Below are positions 15,123 through 23,737 of a DNA stretch of 64,000 nt, one piece after another (positions within the stretch are counted from its first letter, which is position 1; every line of letters starts with the position of its first letter). The notes under the pieces were generated by a model. That model ran no database searches. It saw only the letters and a program-made list of their open reading frames with translations, and was not told the DNA's origin. Source of the stretch: Prevotella lacticifex (GTDB lineage Bacteria > Bacteroidota > Bacteroidia > Bacteroidales > Bacteroidaceae); contig NZ_BPTV01000001.1 of NCBI RefSeq assembly GCF_019973375.1, positions 2,559,104 to 2,623,103 of the forward strand, in the 5' to 3' direction. Both the position numbers and the translations under genes were made by a program.

Positions 15123-17229
15123 TTAACCCAAGTTTGACGCTCTAATGTTTTTTTTCAGAATTTTTTCCAGTGTTTATAGGGGTTTGCGTGGTCAAACTGC
15201 TCAAAATCGCAATGTAGAACACAGCAATGTCGTAGGGATTGCTTATCTTTGCGGCATGAATTTTACGTCCCAAATACGTTACAACCCACAGACGTGTAAA
15301 GACGAGAAGTATTACCGTCTGAAGGAGTCCTATCGCGATGCCAGCGGTAGGGTATGTACTTTGATATTGCTCAATGTCGGGTTTATACATGACCTATCCC
15401 CAGAGCAGATAAGAGATGTTGCGCGTGGACTGACGTATCTGTACAATCACCAGAAGGATGTCCAACTTTGGGATGAGAAACTGCAAGGTTACTCGGAAGT
15501 GGTTCGTGACAGAGTGCATGCGTACTGGGCCAGACTTGTCGAGGAGGAAAAACTTGATATTGTGGGCAACGCCTACGAGAGAAGCAAGTCCAAGGCCAGG
15601 AAACGGATAGATGTTGACACTATGAGGCATACAGACGCAAGGGAAGTCGGCTGCGAATGGCTATGCCTGCAAACGATTCGTAAACTTGGTCTGGATACAT
15701 TTCTCCGTTCTTTGGGATGGTCTGAGGACAAGGTGAAGGTCACTTTGGCCCATCTTATTACGAGGGCGGCCTATACTCCGTCCGAATTAAAGTCAATATC
15801 CATTATAAAAGAGAACTCTGCAGTGTGCGAACTCCTTGACCTTCCTATGGCCAAAATAACTCCAAGGAGGATATATCGAGTTGCCGATGACCTTTATTCC
15901 ATAAAGGATAAGCTTGAGAAGTATCTTTGCCACAAGACCGACGACCTCTTCAAACCGACCAACCGCATTATGCTCTTCGATCTCACCAACTTTTATTTTG
16001 AGGGACGCAAGACCGGCAGCAAGAAGGCTGCCTTTGGCCGTTCAAAGGAGAAACGCAGCGACTGCAAGCTGCTTGTCCTCGCGCTATGCATCAATACTGA
16101 CGGCTTCATACGTTACAGTGCGGTACTGGAAGGCAATACCGCCGATCCAAAGTCACTTCCCAACATGGTGGACGAGCTTATTGCTGAGAATCCGGCCAAA
16201 TGTCCCGATAACGAGGGAGTGCTTGTAGTCATTGACGCAGGTATCTCAACTGAAGATAACCTCAAGACTATAAGGGACAAAGGATACAACTATCTTTGTG
16301 TATCCCGCAAAGCTCTTACCGAATACACCACCCCCGAGAATGCTCCCAAAGTCACAGTTTGCGATTGCTTGAAGCGCGAGATAACGCTTCAACGCGTAAC
16401 AACGGCCAAGAATGACGACTGTTACCTCAAAATAGACTCTCCTGCAAAAGCGTTGAAGGAAGAATCCATGAACCGCAAATTCCGTGAGCGTTTTGAGGAA
16501 GGGTTGAAAAAAATCAGAAAGAGTACCCAATCAAAACACGGGATAAAAAACTACGGCAAGGTACAAAACAGGATCGGTGCCCTGCAAGGAAAATATCCCT
16601 CTATAAGCCGATATTACAATATAAAAGTTGAGGATGACGGACACGACAAAGTCGCTTCTATGACATGGGAGGTCAACATCCCGGACAAGGTGGAATACGG
16701 AACATACTTCCTCAGAACCAATGTGAAGAAATTAGATGAGGAAACGACCTGGAACTACTATAATCTTATACGTGAAATAGAATGCTCCAACCGGCAGCTC
16801 AAAACCGACCTCAGCCTCAGGCCCATATACCACCAGACTGACAATAGGGCAGACGCACACCTTTTCTTAGGGCTGCTGGCTTACTGGATAGTAAACACCG
16901 TGCGCCATCAGATGAAGGTTGCCCGGCGAAAGCAAGGCAAGGATGAGCATGGGCGGGAGCGTTCGACACCGTACTGGTCGGAGATCATGCGGATCATGAA
17001 GACTCAAAAAGCAGTTACTACCACAGCAGTAAATGCGCTTGGAGAGGCTGTCGAGACCAGACTGTGCAGTGTGCCTACAGATAGTGCAGCTGAAATCTAC
17101 GAGTTGTTGAAAATCAGTAAAGTGCCATTTAAAAAAATAAAAATCTGTAGAACACAGTAGGACTTTTTAAAAACACTAAATTGCTGATACAGAACAACTA
17201 AGCAAAATACGATGTCAAAGTTGGGTTAA
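15123..17229 (+). mobile_element. IS1634-family insertion sequence
   Basis: One transposase gene is bounded by inverted ends TTAACCCAAGTTTGAC (15123-15138) and GTCAAAGTTGGGTTAA (17214-17229), which match at 15 of 16 positions. The outermost TTAA is itself palindromic, so it may be part of the ends or a 4-base target duplication; no other duplication is visible. The element is about 2.1 kb with a full-length ORF, so it looks intact. Its base composition is more AT-rich than the neighbouring genes. Confidence 0.85.
15256..17160 (+). CDS. IS1634-family DDE transposase
   Basis: The transposase cuts and pastes the surrounding IS. The 634-residue chain starts MNFTSQIRYNPQTCKDEKYY. The catalytic acids can be placed in IMLFDLTNFYFEG (Asp near residue 243), VLVVIDAGISTEDN (Asp near 326) and LIREIECSNRQLKTD (Glu near 507), followed by HLFLGLLAYWIVN, as in IS4/IS1634-type enzymes. 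The upstream reading from 15145 adds 37 residues with no family likeness, so the ATG at 15256 was chosen. A TATCTTTG box ends only four bases before this ATG, which would give a nearly leaderless message if it is used. No frameshift or stop interrupts the gene. Confidence 0.9.
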   Translation: MNFTSQIRYNPQTCKDEKYYRLKESYRDASGRVCTLILLNVGFIHDLSPEQIRDVARGLTYLYNHQKDVQLWDEKLQGYSEVVRDRVHAYWARLVEEEKLDIVGNAYERSKSKARKRIDVDTMRHTDAREVGCEWLCLQTIRKLGLDTFLRSLGWSEDKVKVTLAHLITRAAYTPSELKSISIIKENSAVCELLDLPMAKITPRRIYRVADDLYSIKDKLEKYLCHKTDDLFKPTNRIMLFDLTNFYFEGRKTGSKKAAFGRSKEKRSDCKLLVLALCINTDGFIRYSAVLEGNTADPKSLPNMVDELIAENPAKCPDNEGVLVVIDAGISTEDNLKTIRDKGYNYLCVSRKALTEYTTPENAPKVTVCDCLKREITLQRVTTAKNDDCYLKIDSPAKALKEESMNRKFRERFEEGLKKIRKSTQSKHGIKNYGKVQNRIGALQGKYPSISRYYNIKVEDDGHDKVASMTWEVNIPDKVEYGTYFLRTNVKKLDEETTWNYYNLIREIECSNRQLKTDLSLRPIYHQTDNRADAHLFLGLLAYWIVNTVRHQMKVARRKQGKDEHGRERSTPYWSEIMRIMKTQKAVTTTAVNALGEAVETRLCSVPTDSAAEIYELLKISKVPFKKIKICRTQ

Positions 17230-17370
17230 AACATAAATTCCTATTCTGATTATCAGATGCACGAATGACACGAAAGGCACGATTAGAGCATCTACTTATA
17301 TGTAAGAATATTTCAAAACAAAACACCAACCAGTCTACTCTTGTAAGCACCTCAGTCACAAGCACATAGC

Positions 17371-17475
17371 AATACATGCCATTTGGCGTTCTAAAACGGT
17401 CCATTTCGGACGCTAAAACAGACCGTTTTAGGATGCGAAACGGACCGTTTCGGAACGCAAAACGGTACATATTGG
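17371..17475. repeat. palindromic interspersed repeat, locus B
   Basis: This copy starts AATACATGCCATTTGGCGTT and ends CGCAAAACGGTACATATTGG. Between these are near-palindromic units with AAACGGTCCATTTC, AAACAGACCGTTTTAG and AAACGGACCGTTTC cores. It sits between the IS1634 element and the GH3 terminator. The outer words match those of loci C and D, which marks it as one family. Confidence 0.8.
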
Positions 17476-17555
17476 ATTCGTGTTAATATTTTTCGCAATT
17501 TGAACCACTGCCCGTCGGCAGTAAGAACCCGCTGCGGACGACCGGTAACGAGAAA

Positions 17556-17579
17556 GGGGTGCCCTATGCCGGGCACCCC
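17556..17579. terminator. terminator of the GH3 gene
   Basis: GGGGTGCCC (17556-17564) pairs with GGGCACCCC (17571-17579) around a six-base loop, with A-rich and T-rich flanks. It lies 24 bases beyond the stop codon of the minus-strand GH3 gene. Confidence 0.8.
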
Positions 17580-17603
17580 TTATCTATCGCGAGATGATTA
17601 GAA

Positions 17604-19946
17604 TCACCTATGTAAGAGATTCAAACTGGCCTTTAACGGCAGTGCGTTGTTGACCTTCTCGGTGTACTTGTCGAGGGTCAGACCCGTGACCTCAGCGATG
17701 TTTTCAACATTGTCGCCGACGAGGAACGCATACGTGCCCGGCTCAACAATCCACTGACTGTCGGCCGAATCGAACGATGCCAGGTCGCGCACGGGAATAG
17801 TCATCGTGAGAGTCTCGCTCTGTCCGGGGCGCAGCTCCTTGGTCTTGGCGAAAGCCTTGAGTTCCTTGGCAGGTTTCTCGAGGTTGCCCTTGGGTGCCGT
17901 GACGTACACCTGAGCCACCTGCTTTCCGGCAGTGCGACCGGTGTTCTTGACGCTGACGCTGACGACGACGTCGTTGCCCTGCTTCTTAACCTTCAGTCCG
18001 CTGAAGGCGAACGTGGTGTAGCTGAGTCCGAAACCGAATGGATAAGCCACCGTCTTGTGGAAGGTGTCGTAGTAGCGGTAACCGACAAATATGTCCTCGT
18101 CGTGGTTCGAGTAGTTCACTCCCTTCAAAGCACCTCTCGCAAACTTATCCGTGAGACCATAGTAGTCGGGCTGCTGTGGGAAGTTAGCTGTCGAGGGGTC
18201 ATCGCCGATGGACACGGGCCATGTGGCTGTGAGGTGACCGCTGGGACAGACTTTTCCCGTGAGCACATCGGCAACGCTGTTGCCACCCTCCTCACCGGGC
18301 TCCCACGCCACGAGGATAGCGTCGACGCGGTCGCGCCAGCTGGCTGTCTCCATCGACCATCCGCTGTTGAGGATGACAATGACGGGCTTACCCTGACTGT
18401 GGAAGATGTCGCTGACGTGGCTGATCATCTCACGCTCTTTCTCAGTGATATTGAATTCCGACACCTCGCGGTCGATGCCCTCACCCGACTGACGGCCGAG
18501 GGTGATGATGGCAGCGTCGGCCTGCTGGGCCTCATGGCGCGTCAGACGGTCGGTGATGTCAATCTCGTCGAGTTTCGGCTGACCCTGGTTGAGGAACCAC
18601 ATCTCAGGGTTCTTGTCGGCAGCGAGCTTGGCCTTGGCGTAGGGCACGTACTTCTCGTAGATGTCGGTGAGGGCCGGTGTGGTGGCCACCCCGATATTCT
18701 TCAGTCCCTGAACCATGTCGACGACATAAGGAACATTGACGCATCCCGAACCGAGACCGCCGCTGAGGAAGTCGTAGCTGTTGACGCCGAAGAGGGCAAC
18801 GGTCTTCAGATTGCGGATGGGCAGCACACCACCGCGGTTCTGGAGCAGCACCATACCCTCGGCAGAGGTCTGGCGTGTGACGGCAGCATGGCCCTTGAGG
18901 TCGGGGTTGTTGGTGAACTTATATTTCCGGAATGATGGGGTCTTGACGATATATTCGAGCATCTTGCGGACGTTGCGGTCGACATCCTTGATGTCTATCT
19001 TCCCGCTCTTCACGCCGTCGATGATGTCCTTTGTCTGCACGGGGTAGCCCGGCATCATCAGGTCGTTGCCGGCATGCACCTCGTCGGCCACGGGCAGGTC
19101 GTCGCGCTCGCCAATCCAGTCGGTCATGACGATGCCCTTGAATCCCCACTCGTCGCGGAGGACGGTTGTGAGCAGGTCGTGATTGCCCTGCGAGTAGACG
19201 CCGTTAATCTTGTTGTACGACGACATGACGGTCCAAGGCTGGGCCTCGCGCACCATCTTCTCGAAGCCGCGGAGGTAGATTTCGCGCAGGGCCCTCTGGC
19301 TGACACGCTCGTCGACACGTGTGCGGTCGGTCTCCTGACTGTTCACGGCGAAGTGCTTAGGGCTGGTGCCGATGCCCATGCTCTGGATGCCGTTGACCAT
19401 GGCAGCACCGATGGTGCCGTTGAGGAGTGGGTCCTCGGAGTAGTATTCGAAGTTGCGGCCGCCGAGGGGATTGCGCTGGATGTTCATTCCGGGGCCGAGA
19501 ATGACGTCAACACCATATTCGAGTCCTTCCTCGCCCATGGCTCTGCCCACCTGATAGACGAGCTGAGGGTTCCATGTCGAGGCCAGACAGGTGCCGATGG
19601 GGAATCCCGTGGCGTAGAAAGTCTGCGACGTTCCCTTGCGGATGGGGTCGATGTGGATGCCGGCAGGACCGTCGCTGACGACCGTCGCGGGGATGCCCAA
19701 GCGCTTGATGGCCACCGTCTGTCCGGCGGCACCGGCTACGAGTTTGGCCTGATGGCCGAGCATGGCGCCGGACCCGATGAAACCGTCGTTGCCGTCGCCG
19801 ACGAGGAGCTGGGCTTTCTCCTCGAGCGTCATCGCCTTGAGCACATCATCGATGTTGCCGGCGTTGAGTTGTGGTGCAGGTTGTGCCATAATGGATGTTG
19901 ATAATAGCAATGTGGCAAAAGCTATTAGAGGTCTTTTGTTATGCAT
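17604..19946 (-). CDS. glycoside hydrolase family 3 (beta-glucosidase type)
   Basis: This is an exported exo-acting beta-glycosidase of 780 residues from the ATG at 19946 (an upstream TTG was rejected). MHNKRPLIAFATLLLSTSIMAQ is a signal peptide. The N-terminal TIM-barrel domain carries SDGPAGIHIDP, KHFAVNSQETDR and the nucleophile aspartate in GIVMTDWIGERDD near residue 276. The alpha/beta sandwich domain follows (TSAEGMVLLQNRGGVLPI), and a C-terminal Fn3-like domain (KQVAQVYVTAPKGNLEKP) completes the standard three-domain layout. It should release terminal beta-linked sugars from plant or host oligosaccharides in the periplasm. No SusC/SusD pair or sensor is adjacent. A consensus promoter lies just upstream. 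Confidence 0.93.
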   Translation of the reverse strand: MHNKRPLIAFATLLLSTSIMAQPAPQLNAGNIDDVLKAMTLEEKAQLLVGDGNDGFIGSGAMLGHQAKLVAGAAGQTVAIKRLGIPATVVSDGPAGIHIDPIRKGTSQTFYATGFPIGTCLASTWNPQLVYQVGRAMGEEGLEYGVDVILGPGMNIQRNPLGGRNFEYYSEDPLLNGTIGAAMVNGIQSMGIGTSPKHFAVNSQETDRTRVDERVSQRALREIYLRGFEKMVREAQPWTVMSSYNKINGVYSQGNHDLLTTVLRDEWGFKGIVMTDWIGERDDLPVADEVHAGNDLMMPGYPVQTKDIIDGVKSGKIDIKDVDRNVRKMLEYIVKTPSFRKYKFTNNPDLKGHAAVTRQTSAEGMVLLQNRGGVLPIRNLKTVALFGVNSYDFLSGGLGSGCVNVPYVVDMVQGLKNIGVATTPALTDIYEKYVPYAKAKLAADKNPEMWFLNQGQPKLDEIDITDRLTRHEAQQADAAIITLGRQSGEGIDREVSEFNITEKEREMISHVSDIFHSQGKPVIVILNSGWSMETASWRDRVDAILVAWEPGEEGGNSVADVLTGKVCPSGHLTATWPVSIGDDPSTANFPQQPDYYGLTDKFARGALKGVNYSNHDEDIFVGYRYYDTFHKTVAYPFGFGLSYTTFAFSGLKVKKQGNDVVVSVSVKNTGRTAGKQVAQVYVTAPKGNLEKPAKELKAFAKTKELRPGQSETLTMTIPVRDLASFDSADSQWIVEPGTYAFLVGDNVENIAEVTGLTLDKYTEKVNNALPLKASLNLLHR

Positions 19947-19976
19947 ACAAGTGTTATTGTTAGTTATTGGTCGGTG

Positions 19977-20008
19977 CAAATTTAGTCATTATTTCCTTCA
20001 TATCCAAA
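19977..20008 (-). promoter_or_regulatory. promoter of the GH3 gene
   Basis: On the minus strand TTTG (20008-20005), 20 bases, then TAAATTTG (19984-19977) fits the consensus fully. The ATG is about 30 bases downstream. Confidence 0.8.
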
Positions 20009-20178
20009 CACCCCGCCCATTCATTTAGATTATTTATAAAAAAGGACCGGCCACCGAGTGCCATTTTCCGACACCGGCAAAGGGGCCGTTTTAGCATGTC
20101 GGGAAATCATTAACCATTTTTATGCCGCGCGATATGAAAAAACTGCAATCATTTCATTATCCATTGACTAACTTTTTG

Positions 20179-20186
20179 TATCTTTG
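20179..20186 (+). promoter_or_regulatory. putative -7 box of gpmI
   Basis: TATCTTTG matches TAnnTTTG and lies 57 bases before the gpmI ATG. No clear TTTG sits at the -33 distance, so the call depends on the -7 box. Confidence 0.55.
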
Positions 20187-20243
20187 CATGGCTTTTCAGG
20201 TCAACAGTAAGACAAGACTTAAAATTTTAAAACATATACTATT

Positions 20244-21761
20244 ATGGCAAAGAAAGCGCTATTAATGATTCTCGACGGATGGGGAATCGGTGACAAAGGC
20301 CGTGGTGACGTTATCTACAACACCCCGACCCCGTATTTGGACTATCTCAACGCCGTGTCGGCTCACTCACAGCTGCAGGCCAGCGGCGAGAATGTAGGTC
20401 TTCCCGACGGTCAGATGGGTAACTCGGAGGTCGGCCACCTCAATATCGGTGCCGGACGCGTGGTCTTCCAGGACCTCGTGAAGATTAACAACGCCATCAA
20501 GGACGGCTCAATAATGAAGAATCCGGGCATCGTGGCTGCCTACAGCTACGCCAAGGAGAGCGGAAAGAAGCTCCACATCATGGGTCTGACATCGACAGGC
20601 GGCGTGCACTCCAGCTTCGACCACCTCAAGAAACTCGTCGAAATTGGTAAGGAGTACGGTCTGAAAAATGTATTCGTACACTGCTTCATGGACGGCCGCG
20701 ACACCGACCCGCACAGCGGAAAGGGATTCATCGAGGACCTGACAAAGACGTGTGAGGCCAACGGCGCGCACATCGCATCAATCATCGGCCGCTTCTACGC
20801 CATGGACCGCGACCACCGCTGGAATCGCGTAAAGGAGGGTTACGACCTGATAGTCAACGGAAAAGGCAAGCAGGCCACCGATATGGTGCAGGCTATGCAG
20901 GAGAGCTACGACGACGACGTCACCGATGAGTTCATCAAGCCAATCCACAACGCTACCGTCGACGGTACTATCGGTGAGGGCGACGCTGTCATCTTCATCA
21001 ATTTCCGTAACGACCGCGCCAAGGAGCTCACCCAGGTGCTCACCCAGGAGGACATGCCCGACGAGGGTATGCACACCGTCAAGGACCTGCACTACTTCAC
21101 GATGACTCCTTACGACCCGAACTTCAAGAACGTCACCGTGCTCTTCCCGAAGGAGGATGTCAAGGACACGCTCGCCGAATATCTCAGCGGAAAGGGTCTG
21201 CGCCAGCTCCACACAGCCGAGACAGAGAAGTATGCCCACGTAACATTCTTCTTCAACGGCGGTCGCGAGGAGCCGTTCCCGGGCGAGGACCGCATTCTGG
21301 TGGCTTCGCCGAAGGTGGCTACCTACGACCTCAAGCCGGAGATGAGTGCCTACGAGGTTAAGGACAAGCTCGTCGGTGCCATCAACACTCAGCAGTACGA
21401 CTTCATCGTCGTGAACTTCGCCAATGGTGATATGGTCGGCCACACGGGTGTCTATAACGCTATTGCTAAGGCAGTTACAGCCGTCGACCACTGCGTTCAC
21501 GACGTCATTGAGGCTGCAAAGGCCAACGGCTACGAGGCCTTGATTATCGCCGACCACGGCAATGCCGACCACGCCATCAACGAGGATGGAACGCCGAACA
21601 CTCAGCACTCGCTGAACCCGGTTCCGTTCATCTACGTCACCGACAACAACTCGGCAACGGTGAAGGACGGTCGTCTGGCCGATGTGGCTCCGTCAATACT
21701 CCATATCATGGGACTGCCACAGCCCGACGATATGACAGGTGAGAATCTTATTAACGACTAA
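20244..21761 (+). CDS. gpmI: 2,3-bisphosphoglycerate-independent phosphoglycerate mutase
   Basis: This enzyme interconverts 3- and 2-phosphoglycerate in glycolysis with two manganese ions and a phosphoserine intermediate. The 505-residue chain starts [17 protein letters not shown], with the first metal ligand Asp in LMILDGWG. It has the phosphorylated serine in [17 protein letters not shown] near residue 62. Further ligands are in [14 protein letters not shown] and [12 protein letters not shown] near residues 395-450. The length is normal for the family (about 505-515). A hairpin terminator follows directly. No frameshift or missing residue is seen. Confidence 0.97.
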   Translation: MAKKALLMILDGWGIGDKGRGDVIYNTPTPYLDYLNAVSAHSQLQASGENVGLPDGQMGNSEVGHLNIGAGRVVFQDLVKINNAIKDGSIMKNPGIVAAYSYAKESGKKLHIMGLTSTGGVHSSFDHLKKLVEIGKEYGLKNVFVHCFMDGRDTDPHSGKGFIEDLTKTCEANGAHIASIIGRFYAMDRDHRWNRVKEGYDLIVNGKGKQATDMVQAMQESYDDDVTDEFIKPIHNATVDGTIGEGDAVIFINFRNDRAKELTQVLTQEDMPDEGMHTVKDLHYFTMTPYDPNFKNVTVLFPKEDVKDTLAEYLSGKGLRQLHTAETEKYAHVTFFFNGGREEPFPGEDRILVASPKVATYDLKPEMSAYEVKDKLVGAINTQQYDFIVVNFANGDMVGHTGVYNAIAKAVTAVDHCVHDVIEAAKANGYEALIIADHGNADHAINEDGTPNTQHSLNPVPFIYVTDNNSATVKDGRLADVAPSILHIMGLPQPDDMTGENLIND

Positions 21762-21773
21762 AACGAAATCATT

Positions 21774-21815
21774 TCCGGTCGCCTTCCGTCACTATGGAAG
21801 GACGACCGGATTTTT
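21774..21815 (+). terminator. intrinsic terminator of gpmI
   Basis: TCCGGTCGCCTTCC pairs with GGAAGGACGACCGGA with one bulge and is followed by TTTTT. It lies between gpmI and ung. The in-frame ATG at 21794 is inside its loop, which argues that ung starts later, at 21821. Confidence 0.85.
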
Positions 21816-21820
21816 ATGCC

Positions 21821-22486
21821 ATGGATGTAAGGATAGAAGAATCGTGGAAAAAAGTATTAGGTGATGAGTTCGACAAGCAGTATTTCGTCGACCTCACGAG
21901 GGTTGTGCACCAGGAATATCTCAACAACGAGTGCTACCCGCCGGGAAAACTCATCTTCAACGCGTTCAACCTCTGTCCTTTCGACAAGGTGAAGGTGGTG
22001 ATTATCGGTCAGGACCCCTACCACGAGATGGGGCAGGCCATGGGGCTGAGTTTCTCCGTTCCCGATGGTGTGGCCATGCCGCCGTCGCTGCAAAACATCT
22101 TCAAGGAGATAGAAATGGACCTCGGCACACCGATGCCACATAACGGCGACCTCACGCGATGGGCCGAACAGGGAGTGCTGCTGCTCAACGCCACACTGAC
22201 GGTGCGCGCCCATCAGGCCAACAGCCACCAGCGGTTAGGATGGCAGACGTTCACCGACGCAGCAATAAGGGCTCTCAACGCCCGCCGCGAGCATATCGTA
22301 TACATGCTCTGGGGAGGGTTCGCAAAATCGAAGGAATATCTCATCGACCGCACGAAAAATCTCGTTCTCGAGAGCGTACACCCCTCACCGCTGTCGGCAA
22401 ACCGCGGGGGATGGTTCGGCAACCACCAGTTCTCGCGCTGCAACGACTATCTCGTGAGCAATGGCGAGGAACCGATAAAATGGTAA
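21821..22486 (+). CDS. ung: uracil-DNA glycosylase
   Basis: Ung removes uracil from DNA to start base-excision repair. The 221-residue product (MDVRIEESWKKVLGDEF) contains the water-activating aspartate in VIIGQDPYHEMGQAMG near residue 64, and the uracil-pocket block GVLLLNATLTVRAHQANSH. It also has the DNA-intercalation loop with the catalytic histidine in SVHPSPLSANRGGWFGN. All family 1 motifs are present. The start at 21821 was preferred to 21794, which lies in the preceding terminator. There is no obvious operon partner; the gene is followed by a 140-base gap and DUF3109. Confidence 0.96.
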   Translation: MDVRIEESWKKVLGDEFDKQYFVDLTRVVHQEYLNNECYPPGKLIFNAFNLCPFDKVKVVIIGQDPYHEMGQAMGLSFSVPDGVAMPPSLQNIFKEIEMDLGTPMPHNGDLTRWAEQGVLLLNATLTVRAHQANSHQRLGWQTFTDAAIRALNARREHIVYMLWGGFAKSKEYLIDRTKNLVLESVHPSPLSANRGGWFGNHQFSRCNDYLVSNGEEPIKW

Positions 22487-22627
22487 ACGCGACAACTGCT
22501 GCCAGAAACTATGGTGTGATGACTCATCAACAATAATCGATTGATGGTCAGACGATTATACATTATTCAGCAATTACAATTCAGCAGCAGATACAATCAG
22601 TCGTGTTGAAAGTGCAAACAAAGGACA

Positions 22628-23248
22628 ATGGATAAGCAATCTCTACATATTTTACAGATTGGCAATGTGTTAGTGTCGCCCGATATCTTCACTGAGAAAT
22701 TCTGCTGCGACCTCTCCAAATGCAAGGGGGAGTGCTGCATAGAGGGTGATGCGGGTGCTCCGGTGACCCTCGACGAGACGATGGCGATAGAAAACGTGCT
22801 CGACGACGTGTGGAACGACCTGTCGGCATCAGCGCAGAGCGTCATCGACAAGCAGGGTGTGGCCTACACTGATGTTGAGGGCGACTTGGTGACAAGCATT
22901 GTCGGGGGCCGCGACTGCGTTTTCACGCGCTACGACGACATTACCGACGACGAGGGCAATGTGGTGGAAAATTGCTGTCTGTGTGCCTTGGAGTGTGCTT
23001 TCAGGAACGGAAAGACAAAGTTCGTTAAACCGATTTCCTGCGCCCTTTACCCCATCCGCGTAAAAGACTTTGGCCATGGGCTTTGCGGCATCAACTACAA
23101 CCGGTGGAAAGTATGCAAGCCAGCGGTAGAAAAAGGGCGCGAACTAAACCTGCCGGTATATAAATTTCTCAAGGATCCGCTCATCCGACGGTTCGGTAAG
23201 GAATGGTACGACGAGCTCTGCGAGGTGGCTGCCCAGCTCGGATTTTAA
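22628..23248 (+). CDS. DUF3109 family cysteine-rich protein
   Basis: This cytoplasmic protein of 206 residues has many cysteines: FCCDLSKCKGECC near residues 26-38, GRDCVF, ENCCLCALECAF near 117-127, ISCALYP, GLCGINYNRWKVC near 155. The pattern fits DUF3109 and resembles metal-chelating CxxCxxCC (YkgJ-like) proteins, so binding of iron, zinc or an Fe-S cluster is likely. The reaction, if any, is unknown. It is on the same strand as ung but 141 bases away, so co-transcription is uncertain. The C-terminal region KEWYDELCEVAAQLGF is ordinary. Confidence 0.85.
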   Translation: MDKQSLHILQIGNVLVSPDIFTEKFCCDLSKCKGECCIEGDAGAPVTLDETMAIENVLDDVWNDLSASAQSVIDKQGVAYTDVEGDLVTSIVGGRDCVFTRYDDITDDEGNVVENCCLCALECAFRNGKTKFVKPISCALYPIRVKDFGHGLCGINYNRWKVCKPAVEKGRELNLPVYKFLKDPLIRRFGKEWYDELCEVAAQLGF

Positions 23249-23373
23249 GCCCTGCGGGCGTTGGGATAGGCCGACAGAATCAGTTTAAAGCAACAGACTA
23301 ACTTTATAGCCAAGGCATTACGCTCCACATAAAGGGTCAGAAATTGGTATCCGGCAGGATAATCGTCAGCAGA

Positions 23374-23418
23374 CTACCCTCCTTTCTATACCCCATTCTA
23401 CCCTCCTTTCTATACCCC
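23374..23418. repeat. two 21-bp direct repeats upstream of a promoter
   Basis: The same 21 bases, starting CTACCCTCCTTTC and ending TATACCCC, occur at 23374-23394 and 23398-23418, a 24-base period. The second copy ends six bases before the -33 box of the promoter at 23424-23455, the usual place for activator or repressor sites. Confidence 0.8.
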
Positions 23419-23423
23419 GGAAA

Positions 23424-23455
23424 TTTGGATTCGGGAAAATTATTTTGTAACTTTG
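23424..23455 (+). promoter_or_regulatory. strong promoter without a recognisable gene
   Basis: TTTG (23424-23427), 20 bases, TAACTTTG (23448-23455) is a full consensus promoter on the plus strand. The only reading frame it serves is a 38-codon ORF at 23492, followed by the 3' end of the opposing GH95 gene. Confidence 0.75.
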
Positions 23456-23491
23456 CAACCGAAATAACAAAAAACCGCAACAAATAAGATT

Positions 23492-23608
23492 ATGACGGGA
23501 CTTTACATCGTTGTTCGGTCATACGGGTTATCAGGTTACACCTTATTATATATGCCAACAAGGATGCCAAACGGCACGCATATACATGCGGAGTGCTTTT
23601 GCCATTAA
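23492..23608 (+). CDS. small ORF of 38 codons behind a strong promoter (uncertain)
   Basis: The reading frame starts ATGACGGGACTTTAC, about 30 bases after the predicted transcription start, and gives MTGLYIVVRSYGLSGY, a middle with YMPTRMPNGTHIHAE, and a CFCH end. I recognise no family. The N-terminal half is hydrophobic and the end has two cysteines. It could be a small protein, a leader peptide, or the truncated start of a lost gene. The spacer from 23609 to 23737 shows nothing further. Support comes mainly from the promoter; the coding status is doubtful. Confidence 0.3.
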   Translation: MTGLYIVVRSYGLSGYTLLYMPTRMPNGTHIHAECFCH

Positions 23609-23737
23609 TGCACGGAGGTATCCGATGTCCAATATCTTACATATCATCAACGCCCTGCGGGGAGCGCGTTCAGCACCCCGCGAGAGCATTGACGATGTTA
23701 GGGTTTCAGCCTCAAAGGGGTGTAGAATATCATTCCA

